64,000 nt of DNA, from contig ARYC01000062.1 in the NCBI GenBank assembly GCA_000711775.1, positions 122,546-186,545 of the forward strand, written 5' to 3'. Made by a program: the position numbers and the translations under genes. The stretch is from Oxytricha trifallax (taxonomy: Eukaryota; Ciliophora; Spirotrichea; Sporadotrichida; Oxytrichidae). Below are positions 1-12,500 of the stretch, one piece after another; position 1 is the first letter of the stretch; each line of letters begins with the position of its first letter. Under the pieces are notes generated by a model that saw nothing but the letters and a program-made list of their open reading frames with translations, searched no databases and was not told the origin of the DNA.

Positions 1-1347
1 TAAGGGTTAAGCATTTTTCTGATAATAATCAAGTCTCATATTAGGTTCTGTGGTAGAGGATTTGACCAGAATGAACTGGAATATGTCTGTAGAGCTGAAT
101 TTTGTTTTATTTTCTCTTCTACCTTCTTCAGTTTTCTCTCTCAATTTGTGACTTTTATATCTTTTCTTTATTTTTGGTCACTTCTAGAACTTAAGCATAG
201 ATTCCATGTCTGTTCTAGAGGGAATATATTATCTCTTAACTTCAATATCATGCATCATTTATTCTCCTGTCTTCTTAATATTTATGAGGATATTTGTGGT
301 TGTAAGGATCTTGAAGATGAAATTACATCTTGATAATGCCTTGAAGTTAGGTATGACCATTATGGAATATAAGAATACATTTGCTTATAAATATTATCCA
401 TTCATCCTGTATTTAAGTCTGTTTGATGTTGATTTTAATTAATGGCTTAAATACCTTATGTGGATATCTTTTTATGGGCCAAGGTATCTACTGTCTTATT
501 GATTGTTTTCTAGTCAGTTTTTGATCTAGTGGCGGATCAAATTTATAAAATATACCGATCTACGACATAGAATCTTCCAAATCAGGTTGAAGTAGAGGAG
601 AGGGCCACTCTGACTCTTAAATTTAGTTAAGGACTGTATACTAAATAGGATGAGCGGTTTTTGTGAGATATAAATAATATTTAAGAGTCTCTTTTCTAAC
701 ATCTCTATTAATTGTTGTGTTAAAAAAAAGATATGTGATTGTGGCTTCTTCCGAAATAAAAATATTTTGGAGAAAACTTATTTTTTGCTGGGTTTTAATT
801 ACTTTTTGTTGTAGTTGTAGTTGTAATATCTATGTTATCTTCTCAGTTGTAGTCACTAATTTAATATTGGAATATTGCTAATTTTAATAATTAATTGTTT
901 TCTTATTTATTATAGAATATACTAGGTGCATGAAGTTTGTGGTTAGAGTATTGTAGATCCATACAGACTTAATCACTTTTTTGTGCCTGCCTTCATCTAA
1001 GAAAGGTTGAGCTAACATCCGATCACCCTGAATCTAGTCTGAATGTGTCTTCTTATTTGATTGAGGCTGTGTAGAGGTAAATTGCTGTTGCCTGTAAGTA
1101 CGTATAATCCATAAGTTATTGGAGATTAATCCTATTAATCAAGGGTTACTACTCCCTATATCTACTGTGAAGCCTTGGGTTAGACATGCAAGGGGAGGCA
1201 TGCTTAATTAAATTAATCAAAGACATTATTAAATGCCACTTAGAAGCCTCCTTTAGAATCATAGAAGCAATCATGGTAATTAAGTTAGTTAAGATTATGA
1301 GTATATTAGCGCTTCTCCCAAGTTGCATTTCTTATTTATTAATTTGA
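1..1347 (+). CDS. Partial membrane-type protein, unknown family, reassigned code
   Basis: Frame 1 is coding-like from the left window edge to about 1,347, so the true start lies outside the window. GNN codons are concentrated in this frame and not in the other two, notably at 37-330, 480-690 and 1,000-1,320. Reading it needs TAA/TAG as Gln (for example at 1 and 334) and TGA as a sense codon, taken as Trp, at 331, 424, 430, 661, 736, 931 and 1171. The predicted protein has hydrophobic runs near residues 40-60 and 160-170, a Cys/His-containing stretch near residues 70-105, and an acidic segment (VEVEERATL) near residue 198. No family was recognised. The TGA at 1345 is a possible end, because composition becomes plain AT-rich after it. 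If TGA is strictly a stop, only 1-333 is one frame. Confidence 0.45.
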
Positions 1348-2281
1348 TATTATAATATACTTATAGATTAATTACTTACAAATACTGTATTATTGATAAT
1401 AATCATATATTAAATTCTTTTATTAGCAAAATAATGCCACTTAAATTAACTTATTTGTATTGATATCGATTGTAAAATATGAATAAACTTAAATGAATTC
1501 ATGATTAAATCCTAATCGCTTCCTTTTCCTTGAGATCTTACATACTATTCTTTTTATAATCCTGTTTTTAAAAGTATGTAATTATATATTACAAAGTAAA
1601 ACATTACGGAATATTTTCATCCATTTATTGTTATTGTTTGTAAATATCTTTAAATATCTTATACTTTTTAAAATATATACTTCTGTATATTTAAAATATC
1701 ATTTTTAATTGAATTTTACAATTTATTAATTATCCAAAAACACTCAACTGTAGTCATATCATCATCATCAAAATTAAAGCTATGAGTTCCAAGCTTCTCA
1801 TCAGTTCTACTACTTTTAATGAATTTCACGGATCTTCTTGCTTAATTTTATTACCACTTTTATTGCTAATAAAGTATCAATATAACTTAAACAATAATTA
1901 AATTTTAAATCTAAGCATATCTTGTATACTATTTGGAGTGCTATTATAAATAATATATAGTTAAAACAAGTAATATGAATTAATTATTTTTAATACTACA
2001 ATTTTACTAAGATATAATTCAAAATATTTGTTCAAGCATCCCTTACATATCAAATATAAAAATATTTTAATAATAACTCTGATCATATTGAGGTCTATGT
2101 GCCCCGACAGACATACTATCTAATATGTAGGAGACAAGCCTTTTAAAAATGAACTTTGTAACTTTCTGTTATACTTAGTCTTTGTTCATCTATACCCTTT
2201 GCCATTAGTTTTTCTTTGCTTTTTTCTCTTCCTTTGACCTCCTATTCATCCTCTTTTCTTTGTATAAAGGATTAATATGTA
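1348..2281. other. AT-rich spacer
   Basis: Very AT-rich sequence with no frame showing coding composition until about 2,220, where the frame of the next block begins to look coding. Nothing else was recognised. Confidence 0.5.
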
Positions 2282-2815
2282 GTCTTCTTAGTCTTTGAAC
2301 TTGAATTATTAATCAAAGTCCTTAGCGTTGATTTAGAATTTGAGTTCTCTTGTTCTGATGTAGTCTTTCATACTGGTAGTAATCATTTAGATAAAATCTG
2401 ATTTGAGGAAATTGGCTTGTTTTCAATGGAATACAATGTGTGATTTAACATTAATGAGATGATTGTGGTAGCCTGCATTAATGCTCAACAAGCGGGATTT
2501 ACATTTGTTGTAATAGTCCTGAAGATGCCTAGGTTGAAAAGTTCTACTAGATCTATGGCTGAGATCTAAGTGTTTACTGCTGAGTTTGATTCTCTTTAAA
2601 ATTTTCTCATTAATCGCCCATGGAAACTATCATTTATAGTTTTGAACAGGCGAAACTTTAACACACTCCCAAATGGATTGTGTAAATAGTTTAGTGGATC
2701 TGTCAAGTTTGGTATCTATTATGTTGAACTAGATAAAGATGCATGATTCTCTTGTGTCTAATCTCTTTTGGAGTTAAGCCCTGGTAATGCTCTTCATTGA
2801 AAGTAGGTTAGATCC
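2282..2815 (+). CDS. Coding block, unknown protein
   Basis: The frame starting at 2282 has roughly twice as many GNN codons as the next best frame and reads as a mixed acidic/hydrophobic protein (for example GIYYVELDKDA near 2,710-2,743). TAA/TAG are read as Gln. TGA falls in frame at 2399, 2441, 2744 and 2798, and coding character continues on both sides of each, which suits TGA=Trp. Between 2444 and 2743 there are 100 codons with no TGA at all. Both borders are approximate, and the frame may begin near 2,222. It is followed by an AT-rich stretch and then the block at 3,015, so these may be exons of one gene. No homology was recognised. Confidence 0.42.
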
Positions 2816-3014
2816 AATTTTAATTTATTAATTATAAAACTATTAAGCTTTGTTTATGATTATTTAAGTTCAATATTTAAAACTAAACTGAAATTATTCT
2901 GTAACGTATATGGCGACATTGAATAAAGAGTTATTTTCTTCTATTTAAGTGTTCAAGGGAAGATATGGTGATTTATCAAAAACTTATTGATTTTTCATCC
3001 TCTTCAAGTGCAAC

Positions 3015-3407
3015 ATGACTAGAGTTTTGTTAGTAGGATTTAAAGCTGTCGTATTAATTGTGTTTCCACTTCTTCTTCAAACTGCAGTCATCTTCGTTGT
3101 CATTTTAAATAACGTTTTATTGATGAGGTACCCTTTACTTCTGAAAAAGTGTAAAACTAATGGGATTTTTTTTGGAAGAGCTGATGGTGCTATTTCCAAA
3201 AGGAATTTGGCCAAATTTATGGGGTTATCTTAGCTTTGAGTTTAAGACTCTTGAGTTTTTACATTTTTATTGCTTGTAATCTAAGTATTTATAGAAGTTT
3301 TTAGGTCTAGAATTGTACTTTCTCACTGCAGTTGTTTATTTCTAATTGAATTTGAGCTATTTGAATCTTAAGTTATTAAACTAGTGTTTAGCTTATTATT
3401 TTTTTAG
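3015..3407 (+). CDS. Small hydrophobic protein or exon, unknown
   Basis: An ATG at 3015 opens a frame that reaches TAG at 3231 in the standard code. With TAG read as Gln and TGA (3237, 3252) as Trp, the GNN-rich coding pattern continues to about 3,407. The first 35 residues are very hydrophobic (VLIVFPLLLQTAVIFVVIL) and look like a membrane helix or signal anchor. A basic, Gly-containing segment follows, then a second hydrophobic segment near residues 80-95. A reader using TGA as stop would end the protein at 3239 (74 residues). It lies just downstream of the block ending near 2,815 but in a different frame, which would require an intron or a frameshift. Confidence 0.38.
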
Positions 3408-6109
3408 CTGTAAAAATATAACTTTTAGGTATATAGTCCCCATTATCCTTCTACTTTATTTAATCAATTAAATAATAAATCTTGAAAGATAATTGATGTC
3501 TTTGTTTTTAAATATATCATTTTTAATTATGTCTCTTTGTGTTTTGATCTGCATAATCATTCTATGTTTGATAATTTTAAAAAATTTAATCATCTATTTT
3601 AATTAAAAATCATCCAATATTAATTTAATTGTACTATTTCAATGCTTATTACTTTATATAAAAACCTGATAGTAAAAAGGAATAAAATTTAATTGAATAT
3701 ATACTTAGTTATATTTATATATCCAAAACATTACAGAAGTATTATATTGATATTTTGATAGTTAATTAATCAAATTATTAACATAGCTTATTTTAATTAA
3801 GAAATTATCGAAATCATTAGTTATTTTATGAAAATACCATATATAAATAATGAAAGCAATTTCTATAGCAAAATATTAAAAAGAGTTACCTGCTCATCTT
3901 TAAAGAAGAAAGTTATGTGTATTAAATATTGAGGTTATAAGATATGGTTGTAAAGACAATTAATTGTTGACTTGCTAGATCAATAAAACCTAGAATTTTT
4001 TATTGCTTATACTTGTCCATATTTAATTTGCTTATTTATTCTTCTTTTTATAGAGGCAATAAGTTGTTGCTATAAAGACTAATTAAGAAAATACTTGTCA
4101 TTTCAATATCTCAAATTTCTTTAGTTTACCAAAATTAAAATATTGGTTATTATAAATTTAATTTCTTTACCTTAAGTTATTATTTTTCTATCTATCTGTC
4201 AATATTTAGTATCAAATAAAATTCTATGACAATATTTCACCAGTACTGCATAGGGCGATAAAGATAATCAACTTTATGTTCCCATTTGCATTAAATCAAT
4301 AAATCTATAAAAACCAGGTCGGTTAAGATTGAAAGTTCTAAATAGATTTAAGTTAATGTCAATATAACTCTAAGAATAAGGTCCTGTTATCTTGCATAGC
4401 CAAAGATCCCCACAACTCATAAATAAATTAATAATGTATTTGTTTGTGAAAATTCATTCAGACTCACATTAATTCTTATATGTTTTTAAAAGTGCTATTT
4501 GGCCTAGTTTTTAATGTATAAATAGAGTGTTATATTTCATAGATATACACATTTACATGAAATGTTTAATTATTTCTCTGTTGAATGTCTCTTAACTCAA
4601 TTAATATTGGTACTTCTTCTACAATTTATAATTCTTTGCGAGGTTATTGCTTTATTAATTCGTTATAGGAAATATAAGGAAATATTGTCTTAATTACTAT
4701 GTGCATGTCTTACTTTATTCAATCACTAATTAAATGAGGTTGATTAATTTTAAATCAATTTAATGTGATTAGAGTTTGATTGATTTGGACCTGCAGATTG
4801 TATTCTAACTGATAATAAATTCCAAGCATTACCGTGAAAACTCAGATATATTCAAATTAATAAGCAATAAGAATCATTTATTTGTGTATTATTAATTATC
4901 ATTAATATAATTTATGTTTGAACGATTAGTCGTTAGTTCCCTATGTATTAAACTTGAACAATAATTGGAAGCTATAATATCAAAGATGTCCCTTTAAATT
5001 ATAATAATTTTATAAAATTATCAGATTCCTAGGTTATAAATTTAATTCATTTCAAATTAAAAACTATGATTCATAATCATTAAATACTTAAGTGTCAATA
5101 TTACAATCAATAATGATGATGGACGAAGGCAATGATAAAATATTGTAAAACTAATGAAATATACAATAATGTTAATCATATTGATAAATATTTATGAAAT
5201 TTATTTACCATTAAATAACAAAGTAATAAAAAATAAACAATAATATAAAAAAAATTATATTAGATGAGACAGAGATATATAATTTAATTAAATCTTGTTA
5301 TGATATTTTAATTATATAAGTTATTTGAATAAGAAAACAAAATAATAAATGAAATGTTTAAGTTTATAATATGACAACAATTGGCGACAATTCAGACTAT
5401 AACTACTAATAAAAGAATTAATATAGATAAAAAGGTACCAAAATGCGTAATACTTCTAATTTAGAAATGGGAGGATATAAAGTATTATTGTTTATGAATA
5501 TAAAATGTTATAAAAACTTAAATGGTAAAAAATATAAATATAGGAAGTATAATCAATGCTATGAATTTCATTAATCTGATTTTTAGAAATTCAAGCAAAG
5601 TTTCTTAATCATAGCAAGCATTTCCAATTTGATAAGAAAATAAAAGGAAAAAGCGACTTGAGAATGCTTAAAAATAGTAGATATCTTTTCGATCAAATTT
5701 ATAAATAAAAATATATTATTGAGGGACTTTCATGGAGGAAAAGCTAAAGAAAAACATACTTACTATTCTGTTGGTTAACTGATATTAACAAACATTTATC
5801 TAACGATAATACAGGGTGCTAAATATTAAATATCTGTTGATTGTCAAAGATTCATGGCTTATTAAAGATTCTCGAGGAGTTTGTCAAATTAAATCACACT
5901 TTAAAGTAAGACTAGGCTTTTCTTTGTAACATGATTTTTTAAATAATTTTAAAGAAATAAGCAAATATTAAAATTTCAGCTTAATTAGCAAATACTTGTC
6001 AATTAGTTTATTGCTTTTTAATTTCTTATTATACTAATTTAAAATCGAAATTCATAAGCCCAAAAAAATGATAATATAAAGAAGGATTCTAACAGTGTAG
6101 GAAAGCAAT
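3408..6109. other. AT-rich spacer
   Basis: Low-complexity AT-rich DNA with many TTAAT/TATAAT runs. I saw no coding composition, RNA gene or repeat unit here. It ends where the first degenerate copy of the 431-bp satellite becomes recognisable. Confidence 0.55.
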
Positions 6110-6540
6110 AGATATGAAAGCATAGGTTTATGTGACCTTGAGAAGGGCGGTTTAACTTTAACTAGAAAAGCATGAAATTTTTATTATAAGAGGGAATTTG
6201 CAAGTACGTGGTTGACCACATACCTATATTAAATTTCGATTCCAGGTATAACCTTCGATTATTTCACGTCGTGAATAACATTTCTAGTAGTGACACTGTA
6301 GCTATTGACCATGTTTGAATCTCCATCAATTTTAATCCTTAGTGACATGAAAATTGGGATTTTGGAGATTTAGAAAAAAATAAATTATTTTATCGATAAT
6401 TGCAAAATTTATCAAAATTCTCTCAAAACTCGCTCAAAAACTACTTTCCAAAACTGACCATATTTCCTCATTCTATTTAAGTTTAGAGAGCCATGATATC
6501 TAGATATGTATGAAAAAGGATTCTTAAAGCGTATGAATAC
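6110..6540 (+). repeat. Degenerate boundary unit of satellite array 1
   Basis: This copy keeps the order of the unit landmarks (TTTTTATTATAAGAGGGAA, CATTTCTAGTAGTG, TTGACCATG, GGATTCTTAAAGCGTA) but differs at a large share of positions from all later copies, which resemble each other closely. This is the expected pattern for an array edge that has escaped homogenisation. Confidence 0.8.
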
Positions 6541-9500
6541 AATAGAAACGAGAACCGAGGAGAAAGATGACCTCGAATATGGCAGTTGAAGTTTGACTAG
6601 AAAAGCAAGGAATTTTTATTATAAGAGGGAATTTTCAAGTGCCCCTAGAGCCACCATGCCATGTGACTTTTCGATTCTAAGTTATTTCTTCGAATACAAC
6701 ACGCAATGAACTACATTTCTAGTAGTGGAAATGCTCATTCCGACCATGATTGACTTTCCCTGGAATTGGACCAGGATCCCTAAAAATTGGGATTTTTAAG
6801 ATTTTCAACAAAAAAATATTATTTTTTATGATTTTTCGAATTTCGATGAAAATTGACCCAAATTGGACTGAAATCTACTTTCAAAAATCAACCATAATTT
6901 CTTTTTCTTTACGAGTTGAGAGAGCTGCGACATGTGGAAATGTATGGAAAAGGATTCTTAAAGCGTAAGAATACAATAGAAACAAGAACCGAAGGAGGAT
7001 GACCTCGAATATAGCAGTTGAAGTTTGACTAGAAAAGCAAGGAATTTTTGTTATAAGAGGGAATTTTCAAGTGCCCCTAGAGCCTCCATGCCATGTGACC
7101 TTTCGATTCTAAGTTATTTCTTCGAATACACCACGCAGTGATCTACATTTCTAGTAGTGGAAATGCTCATTCCGACCATGATTGACTTTCCCTGGAATTG
7201 GACCAGGATCCCTAAAAATTGGGATTTTTGAGATTTTCAACAAAAAACTTAATTTTTTATGATTTTTCGAATTTCGATGAAAATTGACCCAAAATGGACT
7301 GAAATCTACTTTCAAAAATCAACCATAATTTCTTTTTCTTTACGAGTTGAGAGAGCTGCGACATGTGGAAATGTATGGAAAAGGATTCTTTAAGCGTAAG
7401 AATACAATAGAAACAAGAACCGAGGAGAGGATGACCTCGAATATGGCAGTTGAAGTTTGACTAGAAAAGCAAGGAATTTTTATTATAAGAGGGAATTTTC
7501 AAGTGCCCCTAGAGCCACCATGCCATGTGACTTTTCGATTCTAAGTTATTTCTTCGAATACAACTCGCAATGAACTACATTTCTAGTAGTGGAAATGCTC
7601 ATTCCGACCATGATTGACTTTCCCTGGAATTGGACCAGGATCCCTAAAAATTGGGATTTTTAAGATTTTCAGCAAAAAAATTAATTTTTTATGATTTTTT
7701 CGAATTTCGATGAAAATTGACCCAAAATGGACTGAAATCTACTTTCAAAAATCAACCATAATTTCTTTTTCTTTACGAGTTGAGAGAGCTGCGACATGTG
7801 GAAATGTATGGAAAAGGATTCTTTAAGCGTAAGAATACAATAGAAACAAGAACCGAGGAGAGGATGACCTCGAATATGGCAGTTGAAGTTTGACTAGAAA
7901 AGCAAGGAATTTTTATTATAAGAGGGAATTTTCAAGTGCCCCTAGAGCCACCATGCCATGTGACTTTTCGATTCTAAGTTATTTCTTCGAATACAACTCG
8001 CAATGAACTACATTTCTAGTAGTGGAAATGCTCATTCCGACCATGATTGACTTTCCCTGGAATTGGACCAGGATCCCTAAAAATTGGGATTTTTAAGATT
8101 TTCAGTAAAAAAATTAATTTTTTATGATTTTTCGAATTTCGATGAAAATTGACCCAAATTGGACTGAAATCTACTTTCAAAAATCAACCATAATTTCTTT
8201 TTCTTTACGAGTTGAGAGAGCTGCGACATGTGGAAATGTATGGAAAAGGATTCTTAAAGCGTAAGAATACAATAGAAACAAGAACCGAAGGAGGATGACC
8301 TCGAATATAGCAGTTGAAGTTTGACTAGAAAAGCAAGGAATTTTTGTTATAAGAGGGAATTTTCAAGTGCCCCTAGAGCCTCCATGCCATGTGACCTTTC
8401 GATTCTAAGTTATTTCTTCGAATACACCACGCAGTGATCTACATTTCTAGTAGTGGAAATGCTCATTCCGACCATGATTGACTTTCCCTGGAATTGGACC
8501 AGGATCCCTAAAAATTGGGATTTTTGAGATTTTCAACAAAAAACTTAATTTTTTATGATTTTTCGAATTTCGATGAAAATTGACCCAAAATGGACTGAAA
8601 TCTACTTTTAAAAATCTACCATAATTTCTTTTTCTTTACGAGTTGAGAGAGCTGCGACATGTGGAAATGTATGGAAAAGGATTCTTTAAGCGTAAGAATA
8701 CAATAGAAACAAGAACCGAGGAGAGGATGACCTCGAATATGGCAGTTGAAGTTTGACTAGAAAAGCAAGGAATTTTTATTATAAGAGGGAATTTTCAAGT
8801 GCCCCTAGAGCCACCATGCCATGTGACCTTTCGATTCTAAGTCATTTCTTCGAATACAACACGCAATGAACTACATTTCTAGTAGTGGAAATGCTCATTC
8901 CGACCATGATTGACTTTCCCTGGAATTGGACCAGGATCCCTAAAAATTGGGATTTTTAAGATTTTCAAAAAAAAAATTAATTTTTTATGATTTTTCGAAT
9001 TTCGATGAAAATTGACCCAAAATGGACTGAAATCTACTTTCAAAAATCAACCATAATTTCTTTTTCTTTACGAGTTGAGAGAGCTGCGACATGTGGAAAT
9101 GTATGGAAAAGGAATCTTAAAGCGTAAGAATACAATAGAAACAAAAACAGAAGGAGGATGACCTCGAATATAGCAGTTGAAGTTTGACTAGAAAAGCAAG
9201 GAATTTTTATTATAAGAGGGAATTTTCAAGTCCCCATAGAGCCACCATGCCATGTGACCTTTCGATTCTAAGTCATTTCTTCGAATACACCACGCAGTGA
9301 TCTACATTTCTAGTAGTGGAAATGCTCATTCCGACCATGATTGACTTTCCCTGGAATTGGACCAGGATCCCTAAAAATTGGGATTTTTGAGATTTTCAAC
9401 AAAAAACTTAATTTTTTATGATTTTTCGAATTTCGATGAAAATTGACCCAAAATGGACTGAAATCTACTTTTAAAAATCTACCATAATTTCTTTTTCTTT

Positions 9501-12500
9501 ACGAGTTGAGAGAGCTGCGACATGTGGAAATGTATGGAAAAGGATTCTTTAAGCGTAAGAATACAATAGAAACAAGAACCGAGGAGAGGATGACCTCGAA
9601 TATGGCAGTTGAAGTTTGACTAGAAAAGCAAGGAATTTTTGTTATAAGAGGGAATTTTCAAGTCCCCATAGAGCCACCATGCCATGTGACCTTTCGATTC
9701 TAAGAAATTTCTTCGAATACACCACGCAGTGATCTACATTTCTAGTAGTGGAAATGCTCATTCCGACCATGATTGACTTTCCCTGGAATTGGACCAGGAT
9801 CCCTAAAAATTGGGATTTTTGAGATTTTCAACAAAAAACTTAATTTTTTATGATTTTTCGAATTTCGATGAAAATTGACCCAAAATGGACTGAAATCTAC
9901 TTTCAAAAATCAACCATAATTTCTTTTTCTTTACGAGTTGAGAGAGCTGCGACATGTGGAAATGTATGGAAAAGGATTCTTAAAGCGTAAGAATACAATA
10001 GAAACAAGAACCGAAGGAGGATGACCTCGAATATAGCAGTTGAAGTTTGACTAGAAAAGCAAGGAATTTTTATTATAAGAGGGAATTTTCAAGTGCCCCT
10101 AGAGCCACCATGCCATGTGACCTTTCGATCTAAGTCATTTCTTCGAATACAACACGCAATGAACTACATTTCTAGTAGTGGAAATGCTCATTCCGACCAT
10201 GATTGACTTTCCCTGGAATTGGACCAGGATCCCTAAAAATTGGGATTTTTAAGATTTTCAACAAAAAAATTAATTTTTTATGATTTTTCGAATTTCGATG
10301 AAAATTGACCCAAATTGGACTGAAATCTACTTTCAAAAATCAACCATAATTTCTTTTTCTTTACGAGTTGAGAGAGCTGCGACATGTGGAAATGTATGGA
10401 AAAGGATTCTTAAAGCGTAAGAATACAATAGAAACAAGAACCGAAGGAGGATGACCTCGAATATAGCAGTTGAAGTTTGACTAGAAAAGCAAGGAATTTT
10501 TGTTATAAGAGGGAATTTTCAAGTGCCCCTAGAGCCTCCATGCCATGTGACCTTTCGATTCTAAGTCATTTCTTCGAATACAACACGCAATGAACTACAT
10601 TTCTAGTAGTGGAAATGCTCATTCCGACCATGATTGACTTTCCCTGGAATTGGACCAGGAACCCTAAAAATTGGGATTTTAAAGATTTTCAACAAAAAAA
10701 TTAATTTTTTATGATTTTTCGAATTTCGATGAAAATTGACCCAAAATGGACTGAAATCTACTTTCAAAAATCAACCATAATTTCTTTTTCTTTACGAGTT
10801 GAGAGAGCTGCGACATGTGGAAATGTATGGAAAAGGATTCTTAAAGCGTAAGAATACAATAGAAACAAGAACCGAAGGAGGATGACCTCGAATATAGCAG
10901 TTGAAGTTTGACTAGAAAAGCAAGGAATTTTTATTATAAGAGGGAATTTTCAAGTGCCCCTAGAGCCACCATGCCATGTGACCTTTCGATTCTAAGTCAT
11001 TTCTTCGAATACACCACGCAGTGATCTACATTTCTAGTAGTGGAAATGCTCATTCCGACCATGATTGACTTTCCCTGGAATTGGACCAGGAACCCTAAAA
11101 ATTGGGATTTTAGAGATTTTCAACAAAAAAATTAATTTTTTATGATTTTTCGAATTTCGATGAAAATTGACCCAAAATGGACTGAAATCTACTTTCAAAA
11201 ATCAACCATAATTTCTTTTTCTTTACGAGTTGAGAGAGCTGCGACATGTGGAAATGTATGGAAAAGGATTCTTAAAGCGTAAGAATACAATAGAAACAAG
11301 AACCGAAGGAGGATGACCTCGAATATAGCAGTTGAAGTTTGACTAGAAAAGCAAGGAATTTTTATTATAAGAGGGAATTTTCAAGTGCCCCTAGAGCCAC
11401 CATGCCATGTGACCTTTCGATCTAAGTCATTTCTTCGAATACACCACGCAGTGATCTACATTTCTAGTAGTGGAAATGCTCATTCCGACCATGATTGACT
11501 TTCCCTGGAATTGGACCAGGATCCCTAAAAATTGGGATTTTTGAGATTTTCAACAAAAAACTTAATTTTTTATGATTTTTCGAATTTCGATGAAAATTGA
11601 CCCAAAATGGACTGAAATCTACTTTCAAAAATCAACCATAATTTCTTTTTCTTTACGAGTTGAGAGAGCTGCGACATGTGGAAATGTATGGAAAAGGATT
11701 CTTAAAGCGTAAGAATACAATAGAAACAAGAACCGAAGGAGGATGACCTCGAATATAGCAGTTGAAGTTTGACTAGAAAAGCAAGGAATTTTTATTATAA
11801 GAGGGAATTTTCAAGTGCCCCTAGAGCCACCATGCCATGTGACCTTTCGATTCTAAGTCATTTCTTCGAATACAACACGCAATGAACTACATTTCTAGTA
11901 GTGGAAATGCTCATTCCGACCATGATTGACTTTCCCTGGAATTGGACCAGGATCCCTAAAAATTGGGATTTTTAAGATTTTCAAAAAAAAATTAATTTTT
12001 TATGATTTTCGAATTTCGATGAAAATTGACCCAAAATGGACTGAAATCTACTTTCAAAAATCAACCATAATTTCTTTTTCTTGACGAGTTGAGAGAGCTG
12101 CGACATGTGGAAATGTATGGAAAAGGATTCTTAAAGCGTAAGAATACAATAGAAACAAGAACCGAGGAGAATGACCTCGAATATAGCAGTTGAAGTTTGA
12201 CTAGAAAAGCAAGGAATTTTTATTATAAGAGGGAATTTTCAAGTGCCCCTAGAGCCACCATGCCATGTGACCTTTCGATTCTAAGTCATTTCTTCGAATA
12301 CAACACGCAATGAACTACATTTCTAGTAGTGGAAATGCTCATTCCGACCATGATTGACTTTCCCTGGAATTGGACCAGGATCCCTAAAAATTGGGATTTT
12401 TAAGATTTTCAACAAAAATTAATTTTTTATGATTTTTCGAATTTCGATGAAAATTGACCCAAAATGGACTGAAATCTACTTTCAAAAATCAACCATAATT

